This document shows, in pieces, positions 17,972 to 26,450 of a DNA stretch of 64,000 nt; the stretch's first letter is position 1, and each line of letters begins with the position of its first letter. The DNA lies in the NCBI GenBank assembly GCA_965226245.1, contig CBDDCL010000015.1, positions 6,882,001 to 6,946,000 of the forward strand. The letters are read 5' to 3'. The notes under the pieces were generated by a model, which was not told the origin of the DNA, searched no databases, and saw only the letters and a program-made list of their open reading frames with translations. The stretch comes from CBDCYS01 sp965226245 (GTDB lineage: Bacteria > Acidobacteriota > Terriglobia > Bryobacterales > UBA6623). The position numbers and the translations under genes are program-made.

Positions 17972-19312
17972 ATGACTACGACCGCCAATCAAGGACTCCT
18001 GTCACGAGATCAGGCCCACCTGATCCACCCCCTTCACAATCCCGGCCTTCACCAGCAGGCACATATCTGGACCCGGGGAGAGGGAGCGGTTCTCACCGAT
18101 ACCGAGGGAAATCAATACATCGATGGCCTCTCCGGACTCTGGAACGTGGTTGCCGGTCACGGCCGCACCGAGCTGGCCGAGGCAGCCGCACGCCAGATGG
18201 ACACCCTGGGCTACTGCTCTGGATACGCCGGCAGCTCGAACCCTGCCGCGATCGAATTGGCGGAGAGGTTGGCAGGGCTGACCCATCCATCGATCACTCG
18301 CTTCTTCTTTACCTCCGGGGGAGCAGAGTCGACGGAAACTAACATCAAGACGGCACGTTATTACTGGAAACTCAAGGGCAAGCCGGACAAGACGAAAGTG
18401 ATCTCACGGCAGTGGGGATACCACGGAGTCACGCTTGCTGCCATGAGTGCCACTGGAATCACGGCGTATTGGCCCATGTTCGAGCCTCGCGTGCCCGGAT
18501 TTGTACACATCCCCTCCCCCTACCCCTATCGCTATGAATCTGCGGGGGATCAGACTCAGGGGGTGGCGGCGGCCAACGAGCTGGAACAGGCGATTCTGCG
18601 CGAGGGGCCCGAGACAGTTGCCATGTTTTTGGCGGAGCCGGTTCAGGGAGCCGGCGGCGTGATCGTCCCCCAACCGGACTATTTTCCTCGCATCCGAGAA
18701 ATCTGCGACAAGTACGACGTGCTCCTCGTCTCGGACGAGGTGATTACGGGGTTTGGACGCACCGGTAGGATGTTCGGACTGGAGCACTGGGGCGTCGAGC
18801 CCGACATGATCCAGTTTGCCAAGGCGATTACGTCCGGTTACTTCCCGCTCGGCGGGACTGGAGTCAACGAAGAAATTGCCCAGGTGCTGGACACCGGAGA
18901 GACGGTCTGGATGCATGCCTTCACCTACAGTGCACATCCGGTTGGCTGCGCCGTGGCTTTACGCAACCTGGACATCATCGAAAAGGAGAACTTCCCGGCT
19001 CAGGCAGCGGACAAAGGAACCTATCTCCTGGAACGGCTGCAGTCGGCTCTAGGCGACCACCCCCACGTGGGCGAGGTGAGAGGGCTCGGTCTCATGCTCG
19101 CCGTGGAGCTGGTGGAGAACAAGGAAACCAAAGCTGAGTTTCCGGCCCAGGATCAGATCGGACCCAAGGTCCACGCTGCCACCCAGAAACGTGGACTCTT
19201 CAGCCGCCTGCGGGGCGACGTCTTTCTGCTGGCCCCTCCAATCGTAATCAGTAAAGAGCAGTTAGACCACACCGTGGAGATCATGACCGAATCGATCGAG
19301 GAGGTCTTATAA
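17972..19312 (+). CDS. Class III pyridoxal-phosphate aminotransferase
   Basis: 446 residues; GAGG lies about 7 bases before the ATG. It has FTSGGAESTETNIKTARYYW (PLP phosphate region), SRQWGYHGVTLAAMSATG, EPVQGAGGVIVPQPDYF, LVSDEVITGFGRTG (Asp contacting the PLP ring) and MIQFAKAITSGYFPLGG with the Schiff-base Lys. This is the omega-amino acid:pyruvate/putrescine aminotransferase branch. The N-terminal LIHPLHNPGLHQQAHIWTRG is also typical of that branch. Likely co-transcribed with the M20 peptidase, transferring an amino group from a diamine or omega-amino acid to pyruvate. Substrate inferred only from family. Confidence 0.92.
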   Translation: MTTTANQGLLSRDQAHLIHPLHNPGLHQQAHIWTRGEGAVLTDTEGNQYIDGLSGLWNVVAGHGRTELAEAAARQMDTLGYCSGYAGSSNPAAIELAERLAGLTHPSITRFFFTSGGAESTETNIKTARYYWKLKGKPDKTKVISRQWGYHGVTLAAMSATGITAYWPMFEPRVPGFVHIPSPYPYRYESAGDQTQGVAAANELEQAILREGPETVAMFLAEPVQGAGGVIVPQPDYFPRIREICDKYDVLLVSDEVITGFGRTGRMFGLEHWGVEPDMIQFAKAITSGYFPLGGTGVNEEIAQVLDTGETVWMHAFTYSAHPVGCAVALRNLDIIEKENFPAQAADKGTYLLERLQSALGDHPHVGEVRGLGLMLAVELVENKETKAEFPAQDQIGPKVHAATQKRGLFSRLRGDVFLLAPPIVISKEQLDHTVEIMTESIEEVL

Positions 19313-19375
19313 TCGGTTGCAGGTTGCAGAATTCAGGCGGGTTGATTGCCCACGCCGCGTCTTACTCGATGCAAG

Positions 19376-19918
19376 TCAGAGGATCCCCGACAAGGGGAGG
19401 CGAAATCCTGGAAGCAAATCAGGTTCTTCCAGTGTGTCGTCAACGCCGAGGACCTCGCTTTCTCGCGACCGGTTGTGAACGACAACCTTCCGCTCCTCCG
19501 GGTAGAAGACCCAGATGGAGGTAGTTCCGGCGTCAAAATATTGGCTGGTCTTTTGCCGGATCTCCGTTTCCGTGTTGGACGGTGAAATGACTTCAACGGC
19601 GAGGTCGGGAGCAATTTCAGGAAATCCAGTGCGGGGGATGTCCGCAAGACGTTCTTTGCGGACGAAGCTGACATCGGGACAGCGTAGCGTGTCCGGAGAG
19701 CGCTGAAGTACGAAACCGGCTTCGAGGACTGACACCTCGCCCAGATCGTGTAACTCTACAAATGAGCGGAGGCGGTGATCAATCTTCGAACCCAACGCCC
19801 CATGCCAAAAGTTACCACGGGACATCCCTATCAGGCTGCCTTTATTCAGCTCATAGCGATACCCATCGTCGGGGAACTCCCTGAGCATTTCAGCGGTCCA
19901 GAGCGTTTTCGTCGACAT
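19376..19918 (-). CDS. Uma2-family (DUF820) restriction-fold protein
   Basis: 180 residues; GAGG sits 7 bases before the ATG at 19918. It has the Uma2 layout: YRYELNKGSLIGMSRGNFWH, LRCPDVSFVRKERL and PDLAVEVISPSNTETEIRQK (the PD...EVxSPS nuclease-like core), then YFDAGTTSIWVFYPEERKVV. The family adopts a PD-(D/E)XK nuclease fold and is common in multicellular-type soil bacteria and cyanobacteria, often near mobile DNA. Cellular role unknown. Stands alone, convergent with the aminotransferase gene. Confidence 0.9.
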   Translation of the reverse strand: MSTKTLWTAEMLREFPDDGYRYELNKGSLIGMSRGNFWHGALGSKIDHRLRSFVELHDLGEVSVLEAGFVLQRSPDTLRCPDVSFVRKERLADIPRTGFPEIAPDLAVEVISPSNTETEIRQKTSQYFDAGTTSIWVFYPEERKVVVHNRSRESEVLGVDDTLEEPDLLPGFRLPLSGIL

Positions 19919-20004
19919 GGAAGAACCTCGGTCGAATGGTTGGCTTCAGTATAACAACGGCGTGACCGCAAGCCGCCGCGAGTCGGCGGGCAGGTCGCAA
20001 GATG

Positions 20005-21477
20005 CTACGTCCCGGAAATGTCGTAGCAGGCCATCTCGGTTTGGTTGCGGACGATCAGCCGGCCGTCGGCAATCGCCGGGTTGTTCCAGGTTTTGCCGCT
20101 GACGGCGGGGAAGCGGGCCAGTTCCTGGTGGCTCTCGGGAGTGGCTTTGACGAGGACGAGATCTCCTTGCTCGGTCACGATGATCAGGTGGCCGCCGGCC
20201 AGCAGCACTTGGCCGTAGCCGTAGCGCCCGCCTTTCCACTTTTGCTGGCCGGTCCGAACATCGATGCATTGCAGAATCGCCTCATCCAGTCCGTACACGT
20301 GGCCTTGGTGAAGGACAGGCGGGTTGAACTTGGCCTTCATGCGGTTGTTTTTCCAAACTTCGGCGGCTTCGAAGGCGCCATTGTTCTCGGTGATCCGCAG
20401 CAGCGCGGAACCATGTCCGTAGCCCGCCGAGAGGAATACGCTGTTTTCATCGGCGAGCAAGGGTTGCGGGATACTTGCATCGAAGGAAGTGGTCCAGGGA
20501 TAGTCCCACAGCAGCGCTCCTTCCTCCACCGACAGCCCCATCATGCGCTCGGCGCTGACGATGAGCAGTTGCCTCTTCCCCGCCAGCGTGACCAGCATGG
20601 GCGAGGTGTAGGCCTGCTTGTCGTCCAGGGACTTCCAGACCGTCTCGCCGCTGTCTTTGTGGTAGGCCGCGACCGAGCGGCCGCCAGGACCCCCGGGCAG
20701 CACAATGACCTTTTCGTCGACAATCAAGGGCGACGCCGACATGGCCCAATTGAGGTTCGACGCGCCGTTGTCGGAAAGGATGTTCTTTTCCCAAATGAGA
20801 TTCCCTGTCGTCGCGTCGATCACATGCAGATCGCCCGCCGCCCCGAGAGCGTAGACTCTGCCTTCGTGCCAGGTGGGAGTTGCGCGAGGCCCATCTCCCC
20901 CGAGGCTCTCCTGAAAGAAAGCGTCCCATGCATGAATCCAGAGTTCCTTTCCCGAGCCGAGGTCGTAGCAAGCGACCGTTTCCCGGTCACGGCGCTGCTC
21001 GATGGTGAACACTCGCCCTTCCGCCACCACCACCGAGGCGTAACCGCCGCCGATCTTTTGGCGCCACAATTCAGGGAGCCGGCCGTCTTTCCAGTTGGTG
21101 TTGATCGAGCGTTCTTGGTAGTGTCCGTCACGGTTGGGGCCGCGAAAATCAGTCCAATAGACGCCGCCTTCGATGGAGGCCCGGCTAGCGGCTTCCGCTG
21201 TCCCGGGCTCGGCTTGTCGGCGCCGCTCAATCTCTTCAAAGTGTGAGTCAGGATCATGAAATATGAAAATGGGCGCGGAGCCGCTGCCGCCCAACTCGAC
21301 CGTCAGTCCGTAGAACGCAAACAAGTGGACAAACGAGAGAGTCAGCAGGCCGATAGAAAACGAAATCTTCCGGATGACCCGGAAGTCGGGACGGAACCAC
21401 AAAATCACCAGACCCGCCGGCGGAAGCAGGAGGCACAACAACAGAAAAATCCCGTTGTTCTGGTACCAAGGGCGCAT
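20005..21477 (-). CDS. Membrane-anchored PQQ-like beta-propeller protein
   Basis: 490 residues from ATG 21477; longer starts would read through the repeat DNA upstream. Two hydrophobic N-terminal helices (GIFLLLCLLLPPAGLVILWF and ISFSIGLLTLSFVHLFAFYG) anchor it. The rest is built of propeller blades of the PQQ/BamB type: WTDFRGPNRDGHY, YASVVVAEGRVFTIEQ, VACYDLGSGKELW, VHVIDATTGNLIWE-like strands, LLWDYPW and LQCIDVRTGQQKWKGG. These proteins resemble quinoprotein dehydrogenases but often lack the cofactor. Here it is probably a periplasmic scaffold or sensor. No operon partner in close contact. No clear ribosome site. Confidence 0.82.
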   Translation of the reverse strand: MRPWYQNNGIFLLLCLLLPPAGLVILWFRPDFRVIRKISFSIGLLTLSFVHLFAFYGLTVELGGSGSAPIFIFHDPDSHFEEIERRRQAEPGTAEAASRASIEGGVYWTDFRGPNRDGHYQERSINTNWKDGRLPELWRQKIGGGYASVVVAEGRVFTIEQRRDRETVACYDLGSGKELWIHAWDAFFQESLGGDGPRATPTWHEGRVYALGAAGDLHVIDATTGNLIWEKNILSDNGASNLNWAMSASPLIVDEKVIVLPGGPGGRSVAAYHKDSGETVWKSLDDKQAYTSPMLVTLAGKRQLLIVSAERMMGLSVEEGALLWDYPWTTSFDASIPQPLLADENSVFLSAGYGHGSALLRITENNGAFEAAEVWKNNRMKAKFNPPVLHQGHVYGLDEAILQCIDVRTGQQKWKGGRYGYGQVLLAGGHLIIVTEQGDLVLVKATPESHQELARFPAVSGKTWNNPAIADGRLIVRNQTEMACYDISGT

Positions 21478-21756
21478 GCTGTTATTGTACGCCCCGCGCG
21501 GGCGTGTGTAGCCAGGTGATCTGGGCGCCGATTTCACGCTGGCAGAGAACCTCGGACGACCGGACAGAGCCGCGGACGGAAATCCGCGCTGACCGGCTGA
21601 TAGCCGGTCCGCACTATGCCGGCAGGAATACCGGCACGACAAGCTAAGAGCTTGCGCCGGGCTGGCGCGTCCGTCATCGGGGCCCTGGTGAGCCTTTGCA
21701 GTCCCTGCATACCACGAATCTTGGAAGCGGTGTCTCTCCCCACGGTTAGAGGTCCG
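21478..21756. repeat. Spacer with several REP-type palindromes
   Basis: This gap contains CGCGGACGGAAATCCGCG (21571-21588), GACCGGCTGATAGCCGGTC (21591-21609) and GCCGGCAGGAATACCGGC (about 21618-21635), three palindromes in a row. The second is a one-base variant of the repeat at 26427, 27743 and 28014. No gene is visible. Confidence 0.7.
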
Positions 21757-22725
21757 CTATCCCCGGTAGGGTGACCGCTCGGTCGGCTTGCTGTCGCCGC
21801 CGCCTTGGCGGATGAAGGTCATGGCCGTCGCGATCATGGAGCTGACGTCGCTCAAGTTCGCGGGGACAATCAGGGTGGTGCTCTCTTTGGCCAATTTTCC
21901 AAACTGATCCAGGTATTGTTCGGCGACTCGCAGTTGCACGGCTTCGAGCCCGCCCTGAGCCTGGATGGAATCGGCCACGGCGCGGATTCCCTCGGCGGTT
22001 GCACGGGCCACGGTGAGAATCGCGGCGCCCTCTCCCTCGGCTTCGTTGATCTGCTGTTGCTTGCTGGCTTCCGACTCCTTGATGACCTTCTGTTTGTCGC
22101 CCTCGGCGTTGTTGATCGCCGCGTCGCGCTCTCCCTCGGAGGTCAAAATGACGGCCCGTTTCTCGCGCTCGGCGCGCATCTGCTTTTCCATGGCTTCGAG
22201 CACGTCGCGCGGCGGATTGATGTTCTTGATCTCGTAGCGCAACACCTTGATGCCCCAGGGGTCGGATGCCTTATCCAGCTCACTGACGATCGAGGCGTTC
22301 ACGGCGGTGCGCTCTTCGAAGGTACGGTCGAGGTCGATTTTTCCGATCTCACTTCGCAGAGCGGTCTGGGCGAGCTGCGAGACAGCGAACATGTAGTTCT
22401 GAATGCCATAGGAGGCGCGCTCGGGATCGAGGACCTTCAGGTAGATGACGCCGTCCACGCCGACCTGCACGTTGTCACGAGTGATGCAGACCTGCTCGGG
22501 GATGTCGACTGCCATTTCCTTCAGCGAATGCTTATACCGAATCGTGTCGATGAACGGAGTCAGAATGTGGAATCCGGCGTTTAGCGTTCCACTGAACTTC
22601 CCAAGCCGTTCGACAATGAAAGCGTTTTGCTGGGGGACGACCACCGCCGTCTTCGCCAGAATGACGAATACCAGCAGTACGAAGACTCCCATCGCAATTA
22701 ATGCTCCTAGTCCTTCTGGTGCCAT
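21757..22725 (-). CDS. SPFH/Band 7 (stomatin/paraslipin-like) membrane protein
   Basis: 322 residues; GGAGG 5 bases before ATG 22725 decides the start. One N-terminal membrane helix (LIAMGVFVLLVFVILAKTAV) is followed by VVVPQQNAFIVERLGKFSGT and the SPFH domain (TIRYKHSLKEMAVDIPEQ, EIGKIDLDRTFEERTAVNAS, VLRYEIKNINPPRDVLEAME). Then comes a coiled-coil rich in Ala/Glu (RAEREKRAVILTSEGERDAA...) and a C-terminal LIVPANLSDVSSMIATAMT. Stomatins form ring-like oligomers in membrane microdomains. The partner NfeD gene lies directly upstream in the same direction, the classical pairing. Confidence 0.93.
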   Translation of the reverse strand: MAPEGLGALIAMGVFVLLVFVILAKTAVVVPQQNAFIVERLGKFSGTLNAGFHILTPFIDTIRYKHSLKEMAVDIPEQVCITRDNVQVGVDGVIYLKVLDPERASYGIQNYMFAVSQLAQTALRSEIGKIDLDRTFEERTAVNASIVSELDKASDPWGIKVLRYEIKNINPPRDVLEAMEKQMRAEREKRAVILTSEGERDAAINNAEGDKQKVIKESEASKQQQINEAEGEGAAILTVARATAEGIRAVADSIQAQGGLEAVQLRVAEQYLDQFGKLAKESTTLIVPANLSDVSSMIATAMTFIRQGGGDSKPTERSPYRG

Positions 22726-22881
22726 TGTTACCTCCGTTTGGTTTTTGAAGTGTGCCAGCGAAAATGGGGGACTGCCATCCGATTCTCGCTCGTGGAACCC
22801 CATTTGTTTCCAACACTAGTACGACGCGAGAATCGGTGGCTGTCCCCTTTTTTCGCGTAGTCGGACTTGCGCCACGGGCTG

Positions 22882-23331
22882 CTAGGGCTCACCCTCGCCA
22901 CGCACACTCAGCACGAGCCCGTCCACCTTTTCCACGGCGCATCGCTGACCCTGCCTCAACGGGTCGTCACCGGCATTGCGCACAGTCCAAGTTGTGCCGC
23001 GCATCTCCCCCTTGCCCGTTTGCTTGGTGGCAACGTCCCCCAGCAGCACAATCACTTCGCCGACCAGGGTGTCGACCACCGGAGTCTCGGTCTCAAACCA
23101 CGCGAGGAGCTTTCCGCGGAAAAACAGCAGTGCGCCAATCGACAGCAGTGCAAACAATAAGAGCTGGAACCACAGCGGGCCGCCGAAGCCGAGGGCGGAA
23201 ACCAGCCCGACGGCGACCGCTCCCGCGCCAAAGAAAAACATGTAGAATCCGCCGGGGGACACCATCTCCAGCATCAGGAGCACGATACCGCCCAGCAACC
23301 ACATCCACCAAGTCAGGGCCAAAGATTCCAT
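22882..23331 (-). CDS. NfeD-family membrane protein
   Basis: 149 residues. Three or four hydrophobic segments (WWMWLLGGIVLLMLEMVSPG, FYMFFFGAGAVAVGLVSALG, LWFQLLLFALLSIGALLFFRG) are followed by a C-terminal soluble OB-fold (GEVIVLLGDV...GTTWTVRNAGDDPLRQGQRC), the short NfeD form that interacts with stomatin-type SPFH proteins. The stomatin gene follows after 156 bases. The stop codon is the TAG of TAGCAGCCCGTGG, a degenerate copy of the IS1182 end sequence (see findings). The 5' end of this gene is also present as a duplicated scrap at 25414-25478. Confidence 0.9.
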   Translation of the reverse strand: MESLALTWWMWLLGGIVLLMLEMVSPGGFYMFFFGAGAVAVGLVSALGFGGPLWFQLLLFALLSIGALLFFRGKLLAWFETETPVVDTLVGEVIVLLGDVATKQTGKGEMRGTTWTVRNAGDDPLRQGQRCAVEKVDGLVLSVRGEGEP

Positions 23332-23354
23332 GGTTCAACTCGCGGGTTTCTGCT

Positions 23355-23933
23355 CTACGCCGGAGCGCCAACGGTTTGCTTCCCGTAAACTTTTCGATAC
23401 GAATCGAACGCCACGCCGCCCAGCCTTTCCGCCATTCGCTGAAAGGCGGCAGGACGATAATCCCAGGTCCGGGAGCGAGGAACTTGTTCGAGCCAGTCGC
23501 TCAAATGTACACGGCAAAGATCGTCGAACTCCGGCTGCGTCATTTCAACTTGGGTGTTCGTAAATCGGTCGGTGACCGTCCAGGGCCCGTCGGGCCTCGC
23601 CAGTGACTCGTCGAAGGAAGCTCGATTCATGGCGGAGTTCAAATAGGCCAGGCGCTCGGCGCGATCTCCAATCAACCCGGCGACTTCGGAGCGCTTTTCG
23701 ACCGGCAGGGCAAAGCCTTGGAACAATTCCGTTCCATAAATCGAATGAAACATTCCGGCACGGCAGACGGCCTCGTCACATTTCCAGGCTTTCAAGTCCT
23801 GGTAGACGCTGATCAAGTGGGCCAGGAAACCTTTGCCGGAGTGCGGCACATCGTTGGTGCCGAGCGCGAAAAGGTAGTTGGTTAGATACTTGAAAGTGGG
23901 TTCCATGGTTGTCTGCTCTATGGTTGTCTGCAC
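23355..23933 (-). CDS. DUF6817 domain protein (HD-like)
   Basis: 192 residues, or 183 from an alternative ATG at 23906. The motif SGKGFLAHLISVYQDLKAW, then CRAGMFHSIYGTELFQGFAL and RSEVAGLIGDRAERLAYLNS, is the DUF6817 pattern, which keeps His and Asp residues reminiscent of a small HD-domain hydrolase. Function is not known. It is 23 bases upstream of nfeD in the same direction. Part of its 3' end is duplicated at about 25480-25620, beyond the LRR gene. Confidence 0.8.
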   Translation of the reverse strand: MQTTIEQTTMEPTFKYLTNYLFALGTNDVPHSGKGFLAHLISVYQDLKAWKCDEAVCRAGMFHSIYGTELFQGFALPVEKRSEVAGLIGDRAERLAYLNSAMNRASFDESLARPDGPWTVTDRFTNTQVEMTQPEFDDLCRVHLSDWLEQVPRSRTWDYRPAAFQRMAERLGGVAFDSYRKVYGKQTVGAPA

Positions 23934-24065
23934 TCGTATTCGCCTGCTTTCGCCTGGTCCCGGTCCGCGCGCAAGTCGATTATCTCACGGTCAGGCCACT
24001 CTGTGTAGAGCCTGGCGCCCGAAAAGGGGCTGAAATTCGCGCTATTGCAACTCAGTCGCGACTGA

Positions 24066-25334
24066 CTAACCCACCGGGGGATAACCCGGGATAACCCCTT
24101 GCTTACGCGCGGGGCTCCGAGCGTCGGCTTGCGGCGCCCCGGAAATCTGCTCGATGTAGCGCAGGATGGCGGGGGCGTCACGCCATTTCTCGATAATCTC
24201 GCGCGGAAGGTTGAGGGCTTTGTTCTCTTGGAGATTGAGCGTCCGAAGGTTCGTCAGGCGGAAGATCTCTGGCGGCAACTGGGTCAGCTGGTTGTTCCAG
24301 AGGTCGAGCGAGGTCAGGTTTGTCAGGCGGGAGATCTCCGGCGGCAGCCGGGTCAGCTGGTTTCGGCCGAGGTCGAGCGAGGTCAGGTTCGTCAGGCGGG
24401 TGATCTCCGGCGGCAGCTGGGTCAGCCGGTTTCCGCTGAGGGTGAGCGAGGACAGGTTCGTCAGGCGGGTGATCGCCGGCGACAGCTGGGTCAGCTGGGT
24501 GTAGCTGAGGTCGAGCGACGACAGGTTCGTCAGACGGGTGATCTCCGGCGGCAGCTGGGTTAGCTGGTTTCCACTGAGGTCGAGCGAGGACAGGTTCGTC
24601 AGGCGGGTGATCGCCGGCGGCAGCTGGGTCAGCTGGTTTGCCCTGAGGTCGAGCGAGGAGAGGTTCGTCAGGTGGGTGATCTCCGGCGGCAGCTGGGTCA
24701 GCTGGTTTGCCCTGAGGTCGAGCGAGGACAGGTTCGTCAGGCGGGTGATCGCCGGCGGCAGCTGGGTCAGCTGGGTGTTGCAGAGGTCGAGCGTGGTCAG
24801 GTTCGTCAGGCGGGAGATCTCCGGCGGCAGCTGGGTCAGCTCGTTGTCGCCGAGGTTGAGCGAGGACAGGTTCGTCAGGCGGGAGATCTCCGGCGGCAGC
24901 TGGGTCAGCTGGTTTCGGCTGAGGTCGAGCGAGGACAGATTCGTCAGGCGGGTGATCTCGGGCGGCAGCTGGGTCAGCTGGTTTCCCTTGAGGTTGAGCG
25001 AGGTCAGCTTCGTCAGGCGGGTGATCTCGGGTGGCAGCTGGGTCAGCTGGGTGTAGCTGAGGTCGAGTGAGGTCAGCTTCGTCAGGCGGGTGATCTCGGG
25101 CGGCAGCTGGGTCAGCTGGGTGTAGCTGAGGTCGAGCGAGGTCAGATTCGTCAGGCGGGTGATCTCGGGCGGCAGGTCGCTTAGGAAGTTAGTGCTGAGA
25201 TTGAGTTTGCGCAGGTCGCGCAGGTGGCCGATCTCGGCGGGGAGTTCTTTGAGATTTTGAGTAGAGAGGTTCAGCTCGGTGGCGTCTTCGGCGGCGGCTT
25301 TTTCGATGATTTCCCGGCATTCGGCAGAGGTCAT
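24066..25334 (-). CDS. Leucine-rich repeat protein
   Basis: 422 residues from ATG 25334 (MTSAECREIIEKAAAEDATE). About fifteen 23-residue repeats of the form LTNLSSLDLSxNQLTQLPPEITR fill residues about 20-365, the bacterial LRR type typical of Roco and STAND proteins. The end (LPREIIEKWRDAPAILRYIE) resembles the LRR-to-Roc linker of Roco proteins, but no GTPase follows: the last 25 residues are encoded by the dispersed repeat at 24066-24125. No signal peptide, so probably cytoplasmic. It may be a severed Roco N-terminus or a free-standing LRR adaptor. Its DNA repeats are extremely uniform, suggesting recent expansion. Confidence 0.85.
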   Translation of the reverse strand: MTSAECREIIEKAAAEDATELNLSTQNLKELPAEIGHLRDLRKLNLSTNFLSDLPPEITRLTNLTSLDLSYTQLTQLPPEITRLTKLTSLDLSYTQLTQLPPEITRLTKLTSLNLKGNQLTQLPPEITRLTNLSSLDLSRNQLTQLPPEISRLTNLSSLNLGDNELTQLPPEISRLTNLTTLDLCNTQLTQLPPAITRLTNLSSLDLRANQLTQLPPEITHLTNLSSLDLRANQLTQLPPAITRLTNLSSLDLSGNQLTQLPPEITRLTNLSSLDLSYTQLTQLSPAITRLTNLSSLTLSGNRLTQLPPEITRLTNLTSLDLGRNQLTRLPPEISRLTNLTSLDLWNNQLTQLPPEIFRLTNLRTLNLQENKALNLPREIIEKWRDAPAILRYIEQISGAPQADARSPARKQGVIPGYPPVG

Positions 25335-25409
25335 TGTTTGCACCCTAATCAAGCTGTTTGCCCGGAAGACAGACGGGCGCGGTGGCACGTCCCTTGGGTT
25401 TGGTGCACC

Positions 25410-25793
25410 ATCTCCAGTATCAGGAGCAAGATGCAGCCCAGCAACCACATCCACCAAGTCAGAGCCAAAGATTCCATGGTTCAACTCGCGGGTTTCTGCT
25501 CTATGCCGGAGCGCCAACGGGTTGCTTCCCGCAAACCTTTCGGTGGGAATCAAACGCCACGCCGCCCAGCCTTTCCGCCACTCGCGGGATTCCCGCCGGG
25601 CGATAATCCCAAGTCTGGGAGCGCGGAACCTGCGCCTGGTCCCGGTCTCGCGCGCAAGTCGATTATCTCACGGCCAAGCCGCCTCCCGTGAGGCCTGGCG
25701 CCCGAAAAGGGGCTGAAATTCGCTGCAACTCAGTTGCGACTGACTAACCCACCGGGCTAACCCCTTGCTTACGCGCGGGGCTCCGAGCGTCGC
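25410..25793 (-). pseudogene. Duplicated remnant of the nfeD 5' end, DUF6817 3' end and spacer
   Basis: 25414-25478 (minus) reads MESLALTWWMWLLGCILLLI, the first codons of nfeD with few changes. 25480-25620 corresponds to the DUF6817 gene 3' end (23340-23475). 25632-25793 corresponds to the spacer 23945-24118, including the TAACCCCTTGCTTACGCGCG element. About 470 bases of the DUF6817 gene body are missing. So the LRR gene is flanked by an intact module and a deleted, diverged copy of the same module. Confidence 0.85.
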
Positions 25794-25826
25794 CATCACT
25801 CGGCCAAAAACTCCTGAAACACCTCG

Positions 25827-25943
25827 GGTGACCTGGTCATGTGGGACAACCGCTCGACGATGCACTACGGGGTCTACGACTATGACGATTCGATGCCGCG
25901 GCTGATGCATCGGCCGACAGCGGCGGGCGACAGGCCGGTGTGA
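25827..25943 (+). pseudogene. TauD/TfdA-family dioxygenase, C-terminal scrap
   Basis: An open frame of 38 codons reads GDLVMWDNRSTMHYGVYDYD then RLMHRPTAAGDRPV and a TGA. This is the C-terminal iron/2-oxoglutarate-binding end of taurine-dioxygenase-like enzymes: DNRSTMH carries the distal His and R of the site. Everything upstream is repeat DNA, so only the tail survives. Confidence 0.75.
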
Positions 25944-26426
25944 TAGCGGAGCTCTACGAGCCCACTAAGTCACATTGCTGAACGCATCGTCAGCGAGCCG
26001 CCTGGCGGCGGCTGGGACAAACAAAGTGTTCGTCCCTACTGTTCTGAAAATTGCAGTTTTGCGGCCTTTTTCTGGCCTGATTTGCTCAAGAACTGCATGT
26101 TTCAGGCCGTTTCGGCGCTTGAACCAGAATTTCTCGGGGGAATGGCTCTGCGGGCCGCCGAGGAAGATAAGTCGTTTTATTTCTGTACGTTGCATGGCTC
26201 GGAAGCGGCTTTCTATCAGCACGAATTGCAGTATTTTGCAGAAAACTGCAGGGTTTCGGCGATTTTTGCTTCTTGGAGACAGTTGTGGGGCACGGATACG
26301 GCCCCTTGGAACGTCTCGATGACTGGGGTGTTTTCGCCATTGTTCGGCTCGATGGCGGGTCTTGCGTCGGGTACCCGCTTCGCGGCTGTGAGCGGACAGC
26401 CTTCCGCCTGGTGGTTCATTCGCTTC
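25944..26426. other. Spacer without recognisable gene
   Basis: No protein family recognised on either strand. The stretch is more AT-rich than its surroundings and contains repeated GCAGTTTT/AAAACTGC words between 26050 and 26255. Possibly decayed foreign DNA. Confidence 0.4.
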
Positions 26427-26450
26427 GACCGGCTGAGAGCCGGTCGCTAC

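Noticed and set aside
20002..21246. A 414-codon open frame on the plus strand
   Set aside because: It is exactly antisense to the PQQ-propeller gene (20005-21477), has no domain signature, and its composition mirrors the codon bias of the real gene.
24200..25190. Regular direct repeats of about 69 bases that could suggest a CRISPR-like array
   Set aside because: The repeats translate perfectly as 23-residue LRR units, with no unique spacers and no cas genes nearby.
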